A DNA stretch of 48,510 bases from HGM04593 sp045612305 (lineage in GTDB: Bacteria > Bacteroidota > Bacteroidia > Bacteroidales > Bacteroidaceae). Of the stretch, positions 7,217 through 15,078 are shown in pieces; positions within the stretch are counted from its first letter, which is position 1; each line of letters starts with the position of its first letter. Under the pieces are notes generated by a model, which had not been told where the DNA came from, did no database searches, and saw only the letters and a program-made list of their open reading frames with translations. The DNA is taken from positions 1 to 48,510 of the forward strand of contig JAZKYU010000038.1 of NCBI GenBank assembly GCA_045612305.1, written 5' to 3'. A program made the translations under genes and the position numbers.

Positions 7217-10132
7217 ATGAGGATTTTATCTTTTATCTTGTTTGCTGTTTTTGCGACCTGCTTTGCGGTGGCGCAAGACGATGTTAAGAGAGGAACAATT
7301 GAGGGTGTGGTTGTGGCCGAGGATAGCGGCGAACTTTTGCAGACTGCTACTTTGCAGCTGCTGGCCCTGCCCGATACGATATACAAAACCGGCGTTGCTA
7401 GCGACCATCGTGGTGCTTTTACCGTTGTAGTCCCTGCTGCGTCTTATATTTTGCGTGTCTCTTATGTGGGCTACATTACAACTGACAAGAAGGTGGTAGT
7501 GGAGCCTAAAAAGAAGATTGATTTGGGCCGAATTGTGCTTAAACCCGATGCGGTGCTCTTGAAAGGTGCTGTTGTTACAGCCGAGGTGCCTCCTATCACC
7601 GTCTCCGAAGACACAACCGTGTACAACACGGCGGCTTTCCGTGTGCCTGCAGGCTCTATGCTCGAGGAACTTATTAAAAAGTATCCCGGTGTGGAGGTTG
7701 CCGATGATGGTACAATTAAAGTTAATGGAAAAACCGTATCTCGCATACTTATGAAGGGAAAAGACTTCTTTGGCACCGACAAGGATATGGCGCTGAAGAA
7801 TATACCCGTGGATGTTGTGGATAGAGTGAAGTTTTACGACAAAAAGAGCGACTTTGCCCGCGTTACAGGTATCGACGACGGCGAGGAAGAGACCGTGCTC
7901 GACCTGCAGATGAAAAAAGGTGTCGACGAGGGCCTCTTTGCAAATGTTGACTTGGGTTACGGTAGCAAGGATCGCTACACTGCAAAGGCTATGGGTAACT
8001 ATTTTACCGAGTCGCAGCGCTATACTCTCATTCTTTCGGCCAACAATACAAACGACCGTGGTATGACAGGTGGTGGCCGTGGCGGCGGTCTTGTGAACGC
8101 TAAACACGGCGGTTTTAACTTTGCAACCGATACCGAAAAGTGGGAAACGGGTGGTAATATACGCTTCAACTATAGCAACAGCGACTCGCGTAGCTACACC
8201 TCGAGCGAGACCTTTATGGCTGGTAACGCAAACAACCGCTTTTCTACAAGCAGCAGAACTTCTTTTGGCCGCAATGCCGGTTTTGGAGGTAATTTCCGCA
8301 TAGAGTGGAAGCCCGACACGCTGACAAAACTTATATTCTTGCCCTCGTTCAACTATTCGGAGAGCGACTCGTGGTCGAATAGTCTTTCTGCGATGTTCGA
8401 CGAAGACCCCTTCTCTTACGTTTCTTACCCTAAAGATATGTTTGGTGAGGTGCTCCCCGAACTTGAAGATGCGGCCCTCAATAGAAACCTTAGCCAGAGC
8501 CTTGGCCTTTCGAAGAGCTACAGCTTAAACTCTTTTATTATGTTTAACCGCCAGCTTAATAAACCTGGCCGCAACATAACTTTCCGTAGCCGTGCTTCTT
8601 ATGGAAAGAGCGAGAGCGAGTCTTATTCGCTGAATAATGTGAAGTATTATCGCGAGACGGGTGGAAACGCTAACACAGACCAGAAACGTTACTCAACAAC
8701 TCCTAATAAAAATTGGAGTTATTCGTTGCAGGGTAGTTACACCGAGCCCATAGCAAAAAGCCTCTTCTTGCAAATGAATTATAATTTCAATTATAGTTAC
8801 CAGAATAGCGACCGCTCGACATATGTGTTCGACGATATTCTCGACTACGACTTGCAGATGAGCTGCAACTACGAAAAACCCATCTTGCCCGAAGATTATT
8901 ACAAATATTATAACGACGAGCAGAGCAAGTTCTCAGAGTATCGCAATATGCGTCACGAAGCGCAGTTGATGTTGCGCTATGTAACCTCGAAGGCTAACTT
9001 GAATGCCGGTATATCGTGGATGCCGCAGCAGTCGGAGATGGATTATAGATATTTGAAAACAGATACGGTTGTTAAACGCACTGTGCACAACATATCGCCC
9101 AACGTGCGTTTTCGCTATCGCTGGTCGAAGAGTACATCTCTTAACGTACGTTATCGTGGTAGTTCGTCGCAGCCCTCAATGACCGACCTTCTCGATGTTA
9201 CTGATGACTCTAACCCCCTTTACATAACAAAAGGTAACCCGGGGTTGAAACCTTCGTTCTCGCACAACTTGAACAGCCACTTTACAACAAATGACCCCGA
9301 AAAACAGCGCACAATAAGTGCAAGCCTTCGCTTCAGCCTCACAACCAACAGTATTGATCGCAGGGTGGAGTATAACGAGGCGACAGGAGGAAGTATAAGC
9401 ACCCCCGATAATATTAACGGAAATTGGAATACAAACGGTGAGTTTGTTTATAGCTCGGCTCTGCCCAAGAATAAAAAGTATACATATAGCTCGTCTACAA
9501 CCTTAGGTTTTAAACATAATGTGGGTTATATAAGCGTGGACAAGGAAACCGCGCGTAACACTGCGAAGACAACAGACCTTGGTGAGCGATTGAGTGCCTC
9601 TTATCGTTCCGATTATTTCGACTTCTCGCTCGATGGTCGTGTGCTCTATTCGCACAGTACATACAGTATGCGTTCCGAGAATAATATGGATACCTGGAAC
9701 TTCTCCTACGGCCCTAGCACAACAGTGCGTTTGCCTTGGCAGAATGTTCAGTTCTCGACAAACCTTTCTATGAGCAGCCGTCGTGGTTACAGCGACCCGC
9801 AGTTCAATACAAACGAGCTTTTGTGGAACGCGCAGGTGTCTATGAGTTTCCTCAAGAAGAACGCTCTCACAATCTCCTTCCGTATGTATGATATTTTGCA
9901 CGAGCAAAGCAATGTTTCGCGCTCAATATCGGCCTTGTCGCGTACCGACAGCGAGGATAACTCAATCTATAGCTACTGTATGTTCCACCTTATATACAAA
10001 TTTGACCAGATGGGTGGTAGCAAGAGCGAGGGTGCAAGGGGCGTGCCCGGCTATGGTGGAGGTGGACGTCCTATGGGGCCTCCTCCTGGTGGTTATGGCG
10101 GTGGCTTCGGTGGTTTTGGCGGCCGTTTTTAA
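7217..10132 (+). CDS. TonB-dependent-receptor-like outer-membrane beta-barrel protein
   Basis: A 971-aa outer-membrane protein with a signal peptide (cleavage likely after CFAVAQ). Residues about 25-105 form a carboxypeptidase-regulatory-like Ig domain (GTIEGVVVAEDSGELLQTAT ... VGYITTDKKVVV), about 115-225 a plug-like domain (EELIKKYPGVEVADDGTIKVNGK), and the rest is a barrel of alternating aromatic/polar strands, matching the OMP_b-brl_3 type. It probably takes up or exports a large ligand, but no SusD partner or obvious substrate enzyme is adjacent, so it is not a standard PUL pair. The C-terminus is odd: after the last strand there is a Gly/Pro-rich tail of about 40 residues (GYGGGGRPMGPPPGGYGGGF) instead of a terminal aromatic strand. 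Confidence 0.9.
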   Translation: MRILSFILFAVFATCFAVAQDDVKRGTIEGVVVAEDSGELLQTATLQLLALPDTIYKTGVASDHRGAFTVVVPAASYILRVSYVGYITTDKKVVVEPKKKIDLGRIVLKPDAVLLKGAVVTAEVPPITVSEDTTVYNTAAFRVPAGSMLEELIKKYPGVEVADDGTIKVNGKTVSRILMKGKDFFGTDKDMALKNIPVDVVDRVKFYDKKSDFARVTGIDDGEEETVLDLQMKKGVDEGLFANVDLGYGSKDRYTAKAMGNYFTESQRYTLILSANNTNDRGMTGGGRGGGLVNAKHGGFNFATDTEKWETGGNIRFNYSNSDSRSYTSSETFMAGNANNRFSTSSRTSFGRNAGFGGNFRIEWKPDTLTKLIFLPSFNYSESDSWSNSLSAMFDEDPFSYVSYPKDMFGEVLPELEDAALNRNLSQSLGLSKSYSLNSFIMFNRQLNKPGRNITFRSRASYGKSESESYSLNNVKYYRETGGNANTDQKRYSTTPNKNWSYSLQGSYTEPIAKSLFLQMNYNFNYSYQNSDRSTYVFDDILDYDLQMSCNYEKPILPEDYYKYYNDEQSKFSEYRNMRHEAQLMLRYVTSKANLNAGISWMPQQSEMDYRYLKTDTVVKRTVHNISPNVRFRYRWSKSTSLNVRYRGSSSQPSMTDLLDVTDDSNPLYITKGNPGLKPSFSHNLNSHFTTNDPEKQRTISASLRFSLTTNSIDRRVEYNEATGGSISTPDNINGNWNTNGEFVYSSALPKNKKYTYSSSTTLGFKHNVGYISVDKETARNTAKTTDLGERLSASYRSDYFDFSLDGRVLYSHSTYSMRSENNMDTWNFSYGPSTTVRLPWQNVQFSTNLSMSSRRGYSDPQFNTNELLWNAQVSMSFLKKNALTISFRMYDILHEQSNVSRSISALSRTDSEDNSIYSYCMFHLIYKFDQMGGSKSEGARGVPGYGGGGRPMGPPPGGYGGGFGGFGGRF

Positions 10133-10201
10133 TGGAAATTTTGCGAACGCGGTGCTTGAAACAGATATTTTTAAATCTTTTTGAAAAAAAGTGCTCAAAA
10201 A

Positions 10202-10233
10202 TTTTTGTAGTTTGGAAAAAAGCTATACCTTTG
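10202..10233 (+). promoter_or_regulatory. Promoter of the tRNA-Gly transcript
   Basis: TTTTTG (10202-10207), an 18-base spacer and TACCTTTG (10226-10233) match the Bacteroidetes primary sigma consensus well. Transcription should start near 10240, so both 100-bp repeats and the intact tRNA would be on one primary transcript. Confidence 0.75.
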
Positions 10234-10276
10234 CACTCGCTTGAAACAAGCACGCGGGGCACCGCGTAAGCAAAAT

Positions 10277-10312
10277 GCGGAAATAGCTCAGTTGGTAGAG
10301 CACAACCTTGCC
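10277..10312 (+). pseudogene. tRNA-Gly 5' half, copy 1
   Basis: Identical to bases 1-36 of the intact tRNA-Gly: acceptor 5' strand, complete D arm, 5' side of the anticodon stem and the loop up to the anticodon GCC. The 3' half is missing, so it cannot form a normal tRNA. Confidence 0.85.
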
Positions 10313-10376
10313 GTAAAGAAATAAAAGGTTTCCAACCTTGGCAAGGAGAGCAAAACAATGAATGCTATGTAAAAAT

Positions 10377-10412
10377 GCGGAAATAGCTCAGTTGGTAGAG
10401 CACAACCTTGCC
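10377..10412 (+). pseudogene. tRNA-Gly 5' half, copy 2
   Basis: Second identical 36-base 5' half, exactly 100 bases after copy 1 and 100 bases before the intact gene. It lacks everything 3' of the anticodon. Confidence 0.85.
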
Positions 10413-10476
10413 GTAAAGAAATAAAAGGTTTCCAACCTTGGCAAGGAGAGCAAAACAATGAATGCTATATGAAAAT

Positions 10477-10549
10477 GCGGAAATAGCTCAGTTGGTAGAG
10501 CACAACCTTGCCAAGGTTGGGGTCGCGAGTTCGAGCCTCGTTTTCCGCT
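10477..10549 (+). tRNA. tRNA-Gly (anticodon GCC)
   Basis: A complete 73-nt cloverleaf: acceptor GCGGAAA/TTTCCGC, D stem GCTC/GAGC with loop AGTTGGTA, anticodon stem CAACC/GGTTG with loop TTGCCAA (anticodon GCC), variable loop GGGTC, T stem GCGAG/CTCGT with loop TTCGAGC, and discriminator T. CCA is not encoded, as is common in Bacteroidetes. An intrinsic terminator starts 8 bases downstream. Confidence 0.95.
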
Positions 10550-10556
10550 CAAAGGA

Positions 10557-10581
10557 AGATTGCGAGAGCAATCTTTTTTTT
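10557..10581 (+). terminator. Intrinsic terminator of the tRNA transcript
   Basis: A 7-bp stem AGATTGC / GCAATCT with a GAGA loop (10557-10574) is followed by an uninterrupted T tract. It separates the tRNA transcript from the acyltransferase gene. Confidence 0.85.
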
Positions 10582-10660
10582 GTATTTCTTTTTTAAAAGG
10601 GAGGTAGGCGTTTTTTTATGTGTTTTTCTCCTTCCCTTTTTTTGTTTAAATGTTGTGCTT

Positions 10661-11284
10661 ATGAGAGAGATTGACCCAAAGAAGAGTACTCGCGCTTATG
10701 CTTTTGAGATGTGGATGCGTGCTCCAATGCCTATGGTTACCTTTTTTAAGACGCTGAATGTGTCGCGTCTTGTGAGGATAAGCCGCAAGAAGGGGCTTAA
10801 ATTCAATATGCTTATGTGTTACTGCATAGGCAGGGCGGCAAGTGGGGTTAAGGAGTTCTATATGCTACCTGTAGGCGACAAACTGATGCAGTATGACTCT
10901 ATCGCCGTGAATACTATCGTTGCTAACAAGAGGGGTGAGGTGAGCTCGTGTGACCTTCCTTTTAATGAGAGTCTGTCGCAGTTTAACGAAGATTATCTGC
11001 GCCTTACTAAACAGGTTGCCGAGAGTTGTGTGGACCACGATCTTTCGCAAGAGAGTATGGTTGTGGGTACATCGGCGTTGACGCAGTGCGAGATAGATGG
11101 TGCTGTGGGTATGTATAGCGGTGTTTTTAATAACCCGTTTATGATTTGGGGCAAGTATAAACGTTCTTGGTTTAAAACTACATTGAGGGTCTCTTTTCAG
11201 TTTCATCACACCCAGATGGATGGTGCACACGCTGCGCGTTTCTTGGATGCTTTGCAAAAGGAGATTGATGGGTTGAGTGTTTAG
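10661..11284 (+). CDS. Chloramphenicol-acetyltransferase-fold acyltransferase
   Basis: A 207-aa protein of the CAT-type trimeric acyltransferase fold. Near the C-terminus FHHTQMDGAHAARFLDAL carries the HHxxxDG catalytic motif, with the His that deprotonates the acceptor hydroxyl. The N-terminal part and the ALTQCEIDGAVGMYSG ... MIWGKY section match CAT-like layouts. Chromosomal CAT homologues are frequent in Bacteroidales and many do not confer resistance, so the acceptor is unknown. The ATG at 10661 is chosen because the frame otherwise runs back into the tRNA and terminator. It stands alone between the tRNA terminator and a downstream hairpin. Confidence 0.85.
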   Translation: MREIDPKKSTRAYAFEMWMRAPMPMVTFFKTLNVSRLVRISRKKGLKFNMLMCYCIGRAASGVKEFYMLPVGDKLMQYDSIAVNTIVANKRGEVSSCDLPFNESLSQFNEDYLRLTKQVAESCVDHDLSQESMVVGTSALTQCEIDGAVGMYSGVFNNPFMIWGKYKRSWFKTTLRVSFQFHHTQMDGAHAARFLDALQKEIDGLSV

Positions 11285-11339
11285 CCGGTAGGGTTATTTT
11301 GTTTCCCTGGCTTACAGCATTAAAAATAAAAGCGCCCCC

Positions 11340-11369
11340 AAAACCTTGAGGTAAACCTCAAGGTTTTTG
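11340..11369. terminator. Bidirectional intrinsic terminator
   Basis: AAAACCTTGAGG (11340-11351) and its perfect complement (11356-11367) around a TAAA loop, with flanking A and T runs. It lies after the acyltransferase gene. The rest of the gap to the next gene (11370-11538) shows no other feature. Confidence 0.8.
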
Positions 11370-11538
11370 ATAAAAACTTTGGGGCTTACCTCACTAGTAG
11401 TTTGTTTCTTCGACGGAGGGTTGTGTGGTGCTCTCGTTGAAAATAAAATAACTTGCTCTACGATGTGGTGTATATTATAATATTTCTACTCGGTGAGCTT
11501 TCCTCCAGAAATGTTTTGTCTGCGAGTTGTTTTATATT

Positions 11539-12510
11539 TTAAAATCTCTTTCTAAAAGAGAACAACCAAGGGCAGTGTATTAATAAACGTAGACGGGAAA
11601 TTTTGCTTTTGGAGAAGTATTTTCGTGTAATTTCTCCATCCTTTAACGCTTGCTTTATCTCTGTTGCAACTTTCTTTGCGAATGTGTATCTGAGTTTGTA
11701 GGTTTTAAGACGTCCGTAATTCCATTTATAACTACTAAACATACGACGTCCTAATTCTTCTTTTAACTCTTCATAAACGCCGTGTTCTTTTGCATATTTA
11801 TGAATTTCTGCGTCTTCGTCGCAAACGCAAAACAACTTACCTGCGGAATTAACAGATGAGTTGCAATTTATTCTGTAGTTGTGGAGAACTTTTGATACAA
11901 CTTCCATCTTTTCAACCATGGCCAACACTTTAAAATTAAAAGAGGTGTCTTGATAGCTGGCGCCAGGGGTTTCCAAGAAACGAATGTTGTTGCGTTCCAG
12001 GAATTCTCTATTGTATATCATAGCCCAAATCGATGGGGCAATAAAAAAAATGCTTTTTTGTTTTATGGGAGTGAAAACTTTATCGAGTTCATACGCCCCC
12101 CAGTTGTGATCGTCTACAACCTCGTCGATGCCGGTAATTTCGTTTCTTTTAATATACAAGCAGCGGGCAACATCCAAGTTTTTGCTTTCGGCTTCGTTGT
12201 GTAGAACTTCAAACATCTCTTTTTCAATGTAGTCGTCAGACTCAACTATGGCGATGTATTTTCCTCTTGCTTTGTCTAAACCGATGTTCATGGTTGCACC
12301 ATAACCAGAGTTGGGCTTGTCGACAATTATTATTCTATTGTCTTTGGCTTCATATTCCTTTAGGATGTTTAACGTGTTGTCGGTTGAGCCATCGTTTAGG
12401 CATATGATTTCAATATCAGTGAATGTTTGGTTTATTATAGAATCGATACACTGATTCAAGTATTTTTCCACATTATAACACGGGACTAATACGGAAATTA
12501 TTGGCTTCAT
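11539..12510 (-). CDS. Glycosyltransferase family 2
   Basis: A 323-aa GT-A-fold glycosyltransferase. The N-terminus SVLVPCYNVEKYLNQCIDS, the NDGSTD nucleotide-sugar motif at residues 39-44 and ESDD at 90-93 (the metal-binding DxD position) are all typical of GT2. It has no membrane segment and should act at the cytoplasmic face on capsule, LPS or exopolysaccharide sugars. The gene is more AT-rich than the core genes around it and stands alone, divergent from the next GT2 gene across 146 bp, which suggests lateral gain. Confidence 0.9.
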   Translation of the reverse strand: MKPIISVLVPCYNVEKYLNQCIDSIINQTFTDIEIICLNDGSTDNTLNILKEYEAKDNRIIIVDKPNSGYGATMNIGLDKARGKYIAIVESDDYIEKEMFEVLHNEAESKNLDVARCLYIKRNEITGIDEVVDDHNWGAYELDKVFTPIKQKSIFFIAPSIWAMIYNREFLERNNIRFLETPGASYQDTSFNFKVLAMVEKMEVVSKVLHNYRINCNSSVNSAGKLFCVCDEDAEIHKYAKEHGVYEELKEELGRRMFSSYKWNYGRLKTYKLRYTFAKKVATEIKQALKDGEITRKYFSKSKISRLRLLIHCPWLFSFRKRF

Positions 12511-12656
12511 AGAAATTTATATATTGGTTTATTGTATTACGAATTGTTTTTTGCAAAGAAAGCCTTTTTCTTTTATAAATCATTTTTTTTTTGAATATTT
12601 TTAGGTCGATTTAATAAATTGCCTTATAATTGTATTGTCTTTTTAATCTATAGGTA

Positions 12657-13721
12657 ATGGATAGAGGGAGTGAAAGAATTTCGGTTATAATACCAGTCTA
12701 TAATGTAGAACAGTATCTGGAAAGGGCTGTTAGAAGCGTGATGGAGCAAACATATCGCAATTTGAAAATAATATGCGTTAATGATGGCTCAACCGATGGC
12801 TCTTTGGCTATTCTGGAGAAACTTGCGGCAGAGGATGAAAGAATTATGGTCATCAGCCAAAAGAATATGGGGCTGGGAGGTGCTAGAAATACAGGGTTGA
12901 AATATGTCGATTCTGAATGGGTAACTTTTGTTGATTCGGATGATTCTTTGGTTGAAGATGCTTATGAAACTGTATCCGAGTTTTTAAAGCCTGGGGTAGA
13001 TTTGGTACATTTTGGTACGAAAATTATTTGCGAAAACGGTGTTAAGCTTAAAAATACTGATAAAAAATATTATGCAATAAAATTTTCAGGTCTTGTAGAA
13101 GTAACAGATAGTTATATTTTAAATTCGGATGTTGCTGCTTGGAATAAAGTTTTTCGAAAATCTTTGATTGATAAGTATAATATTCGTTTCGAACATATAC
13201 TTTTTGAAGATTATCAGTTCGTGAATCAATACTGGTCTATTTCTAAAACGGTTTATTGCTTGCAAGATAAATTGTATAAATATTTGAGACGTAAAGGCTC
13301 TATAATGGATGAAACATATAATAATACTCCACGTGCAATAGACCATTTGCACTCATACAAGTTTGTGTATGAGTTTATGAAGAAAAACAATGTTTTGGAG
13401 CAACATCGTCGTGAGTGCTTTTTGCAATTTCTTTCTTCGTATAGGTTTGCGGTAACATATGGTACTGAAGATATTATTCCAGCTGTGGAAAGGCTTGCTA
13501 CAGAGATTTATGACGAATCCCCTTTGCTTAAAAAAGGATTAACAAGAGTTTTGATTTTTCTACCAAAGAATCATCAACAAGGTGGGGCTTGTGATGTGAG
13601 AAGAGTAACTATTACAAAATTGCTCGAGAGTATTTTTTGTATAAAGAAGGAATTGAAGGGCAGGAATTTAAGAAAGGTTGTTAGAGTTTTTGGAAAGACT
13701 GTTTACGGAAAGGAGTTATAA
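12657..13721 (+). CDS. Glycosyltransferase family 2
   Basis: A 354-aa GT2 enzyme: VIIPVYNVEQYLERAVRSV at the N-terminus, NDGSTDGS around residue 42 and VDSDDS at 92-97. The C-terminal 100 residues are basic and helical, as often seen where such enzymes meet the membrane. It is clearly AT-rich (many AAT, ATA and TTT codons) compared with neighbours such as the M23 gene, pointing to recent acquisition. It is followed by a strong bidirectional terminator. The sugar donor and acceptor cannot be predicted. Confidence 0.9.
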   Translation: MDRGSERISVIIPVYNVEQYLERAVRSVMEQTYRNLKIICVNDGSTDGSLAILEKLAAEDERIMVISQKNMGLGGARNTGLKYVDSEWVTFVDSDDSLVEDAYETVSEFLKPGVDLVHFGTKIICENGVKLKNTDKKYYAIKFSGLVEVTDSYILNSDVAAWNKVFRKSLIDKYNIRFEHILFEDYQFVNQYWSISKTVYCLQDKLYKYLRRKGSIMDETYNNTPRAIDHLHSYKFVYEFMKKNNVLEQHRRECFLQFLSSYRFAVTYGTEDIIPAVERLATEIYDESPLLKKGLTRVLIFLPKNHQQGGACDVRRVTITKLLESIFCIKKELKGRNLRKVVRVFGKTVYGKEL

Positions 13722-13780
13722 TAAAGCATCTGTGTAGATTGTACATTAGGAGTCTTGGACTTTTTTTGAGATGATAAATT

Positions 13781-13821
13781 AAAATGCCTCAAAGTTTTAA
13801 CAAAGAACTTTGAGGCATTTT
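13781..13821. terminator. Strong bidirectional intrinsic terminator
   Basis: A perfect 16-bp stem (13781-13796 with 13806-13821; the arm contains TGCCTCAAAGTT) with A and T ends. It terminates the GT2 gene on the plus strand and the three-gene GT unit on the minus strand. Nothing else is evident in 13822-13983. Confidence 0.9.
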
Positions 13822-13983
13822 AATTATAGCTGCAGCTTGTATTCTTGCTTATTAGTTTGCGCTGTGAGTTAAATTTTTACTTGTTTTCGTCTGCTGATAA
13901 TGGTTGCTTCGTAAACAGGCTGGTGTGTTATGGTTGCTGGTTGTGTGGAAAGGAATGTGATATGATTTGCGGAATAGTGCCTT

Positions 13984-15078
13984 TCACGCTTTTTCCCAAA
14001 AATTGATATATTGTTGTGCAACCTTTTTGGGCGCGTGGTGCTTGTCTACAAACTCAATGCTCTCTTTTTGCATTTTGGCTATATGCTCTTTGTTTTCGAT
14101 TAACCATTTAAGCTTGTTGTAGACGTCTTCCTCGTTGGGTGTTACGTTTATCATAGGGCGGAGCTTCTCTTCGCCTAGTATGTTGTAACACTCTTCTTCG
14201 GCGCCGCCCACTACGATTTTTCCTTTGCTCATAGCTAGGAGGGCGTTCATGGCGGGTGAGTAACCATATAGTTGGTCGAGGAGTATGTCGCAATCTTCTA
14301 CCATCTGTTGGTATTGTTCAAAAGGTACGCTTTCGGCTTTTAGAATTTCGCAGTCGTTGGGGTAGTCGCTTGCTATGCGCTCGAGTGCGCGTAGCATTAT
14401 GTCGGTGCCTTTGTATGTGCTGCGTTCTTTGTTTATGCCTATGAAGAAGCGTATTTTGCGTTTTCCGTCGTGAGGGGTGCAACTTTTTTCAGGTGTAACG
14501 GGCAGTGGAATGTAGGTGAGCTTGTTGCTGTGCTCTCCTTTGTAGACGGTGTGATACTCGTATAGTCCGGCGATTATGCCGTCGCTGTCGTGGGCTATAT
14601 ATTCGTTTAAGCGGGCTTTGGGCGTTTCTATCCAATCGTTTTTTTGTTCTTCTATGTATGGGTTTGTGATAGGGGCCTTGCCTATGTTAAAATCGGAGTA
14701 ACGGAAGAGGGGCGGGGTGGTTGTGCAACCCTTTACCCAATAGGCGTCCATGCCCATAGCGCAGAGAAAAATTTTCTTGTTGTGGCGGCGCAAGTAGTGA
14801 TAGATGCTTGCTAGGCGTTCGGCTTTTAGCTCTAGGAACATAGGGTTTATGAGCTGTACTATGTCGTAACCTTTTAGGCGGGGAAGTGTGGCGATGGTTT
14901 TTAGCAGTAGCTTTATGCCGCCGAGCTTTCCTTTTGAGCGGGTGAGGGATATGTCGCGCTTGTAGTTCTTCCAAAAATCTCCGTTGCTCACTACGCATAC
15001 CTCGTGCCCGAGAGCGCGAAGCCCCTCGGCAAGTGTCCAGTGTACGTTGCTATATTCGCCTAAAAGGAGTATTCTCAT
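13984..15078 (-). CDS. Glycosyltransferase, GT-B fold (GT4-like)
   Basis: A 364-aa GT-B-type enzyme, unlike its GT2 neighbours. The N-terminus MRILLLGEYSNVHWTLAEGL followed by LGHEVCVVSNGDFW is the usual N-terminal Rossmann start, and the C-terminal half has DCDILLDQLYGYSPAMNALLAMSKGKIVVGGAEEE, corresponding to the donor-binding E-x7-E region. It is the last gene of a three-gene minus-strand unit; its start overlaps the stop of the preceding GT2 gene by four bases (ATGA), implying coupled translation. It is probably part of the same surface-glycan assembly as that gene. Confidence 0.85.
   Translation of the reverse strand: MRILLLGEYSNVHWTLAEGLRALGHEVCVVSNGDFWKNYKRDISLTRSKGKLGGIKLLLKTIATLPRLKGYDIVQLINPMFLELKAERLASIYHYLRRHNKKIFLCAMGMDAYWVKGCTTTPPLFRYSDFNIGKAPITNPYIEEQKNDWIETPKARLNEYIAHDSDGIIAGLYEYHTVYKGEHSNKLTYIPLPVTPEKSCTPHDGKRKIRFFIGINKERSTYKGTDIMLRALERIASDYPNDCEILKAESVPFEQYQQMVEDCDILLDQLYGYSPAMNALLAMSKGKIVVGGAEEECYNILGEEKLRPMINVTPNEEDVYNKLKWLIENKEHIAKMQKESIEFVDKHHAPKKVAQQYINFWEKA

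Larger units (their letters stand above)
10277..10476 (+). repeat. Two tandem 100-bp repeats containing tRNA-Gly 5' halves
   Basis: Units 10277-10376 and 10377-10476 are 98% identical (differences at 10369/10469 and 10371/10471), and a third copy of their first 36 bases starts the intact tRNA at 10477, so the period is exactly 100. Each unit has 36 bases identical to the tRNA 5' half, ending right after the anticodon GCC, then a 64-base AT-rich spacer. The spacer contains CCAACCTTGGCAAGG (10332-10346, 10432-10446), the exact reverse complement of tRNA bases 10506-10520, and can fold back on the half through CCTTGCC/GGCAAGG with an inner AAGGTT/AACCTT hairpin. Confidence 0.95.

Noticed and set aside
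7226..8107. A 293-codon minus-strand frame inside the outer-membrane protein gene
   Set aside because: It is the antisense of the well-supported signal peptide and plug-domain coding region and shows no protein-like features.
10355..10470. Mini reading frames (Met-Asn-Ala-Met/Ile-stop) in each repeat spacer
   Set aside because: Four codons without a ribosome site; their presence in both units follows from the duplication itself.
10277..10476. CRISPR-like or short repeat array
   Set aside because: Only two full units, the repeats include a tRNA half, there are no unique spacers and no cas genes nearby.
10313..10476. Self-splicing intron interrupting tRNA-Gly
   Set aside because: The inserted segment is only 64 nt, no group I or II core is visible, and the 3' tRNA half follows only the third copy, which is uninterrupted.
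10508..10660. N-terminal extension of the CAT-fold acyltransferase to 10508
   Set aside because: It would start inside the tRNA and run through its terminator; the family-like protein starts at the ATG at 10661.
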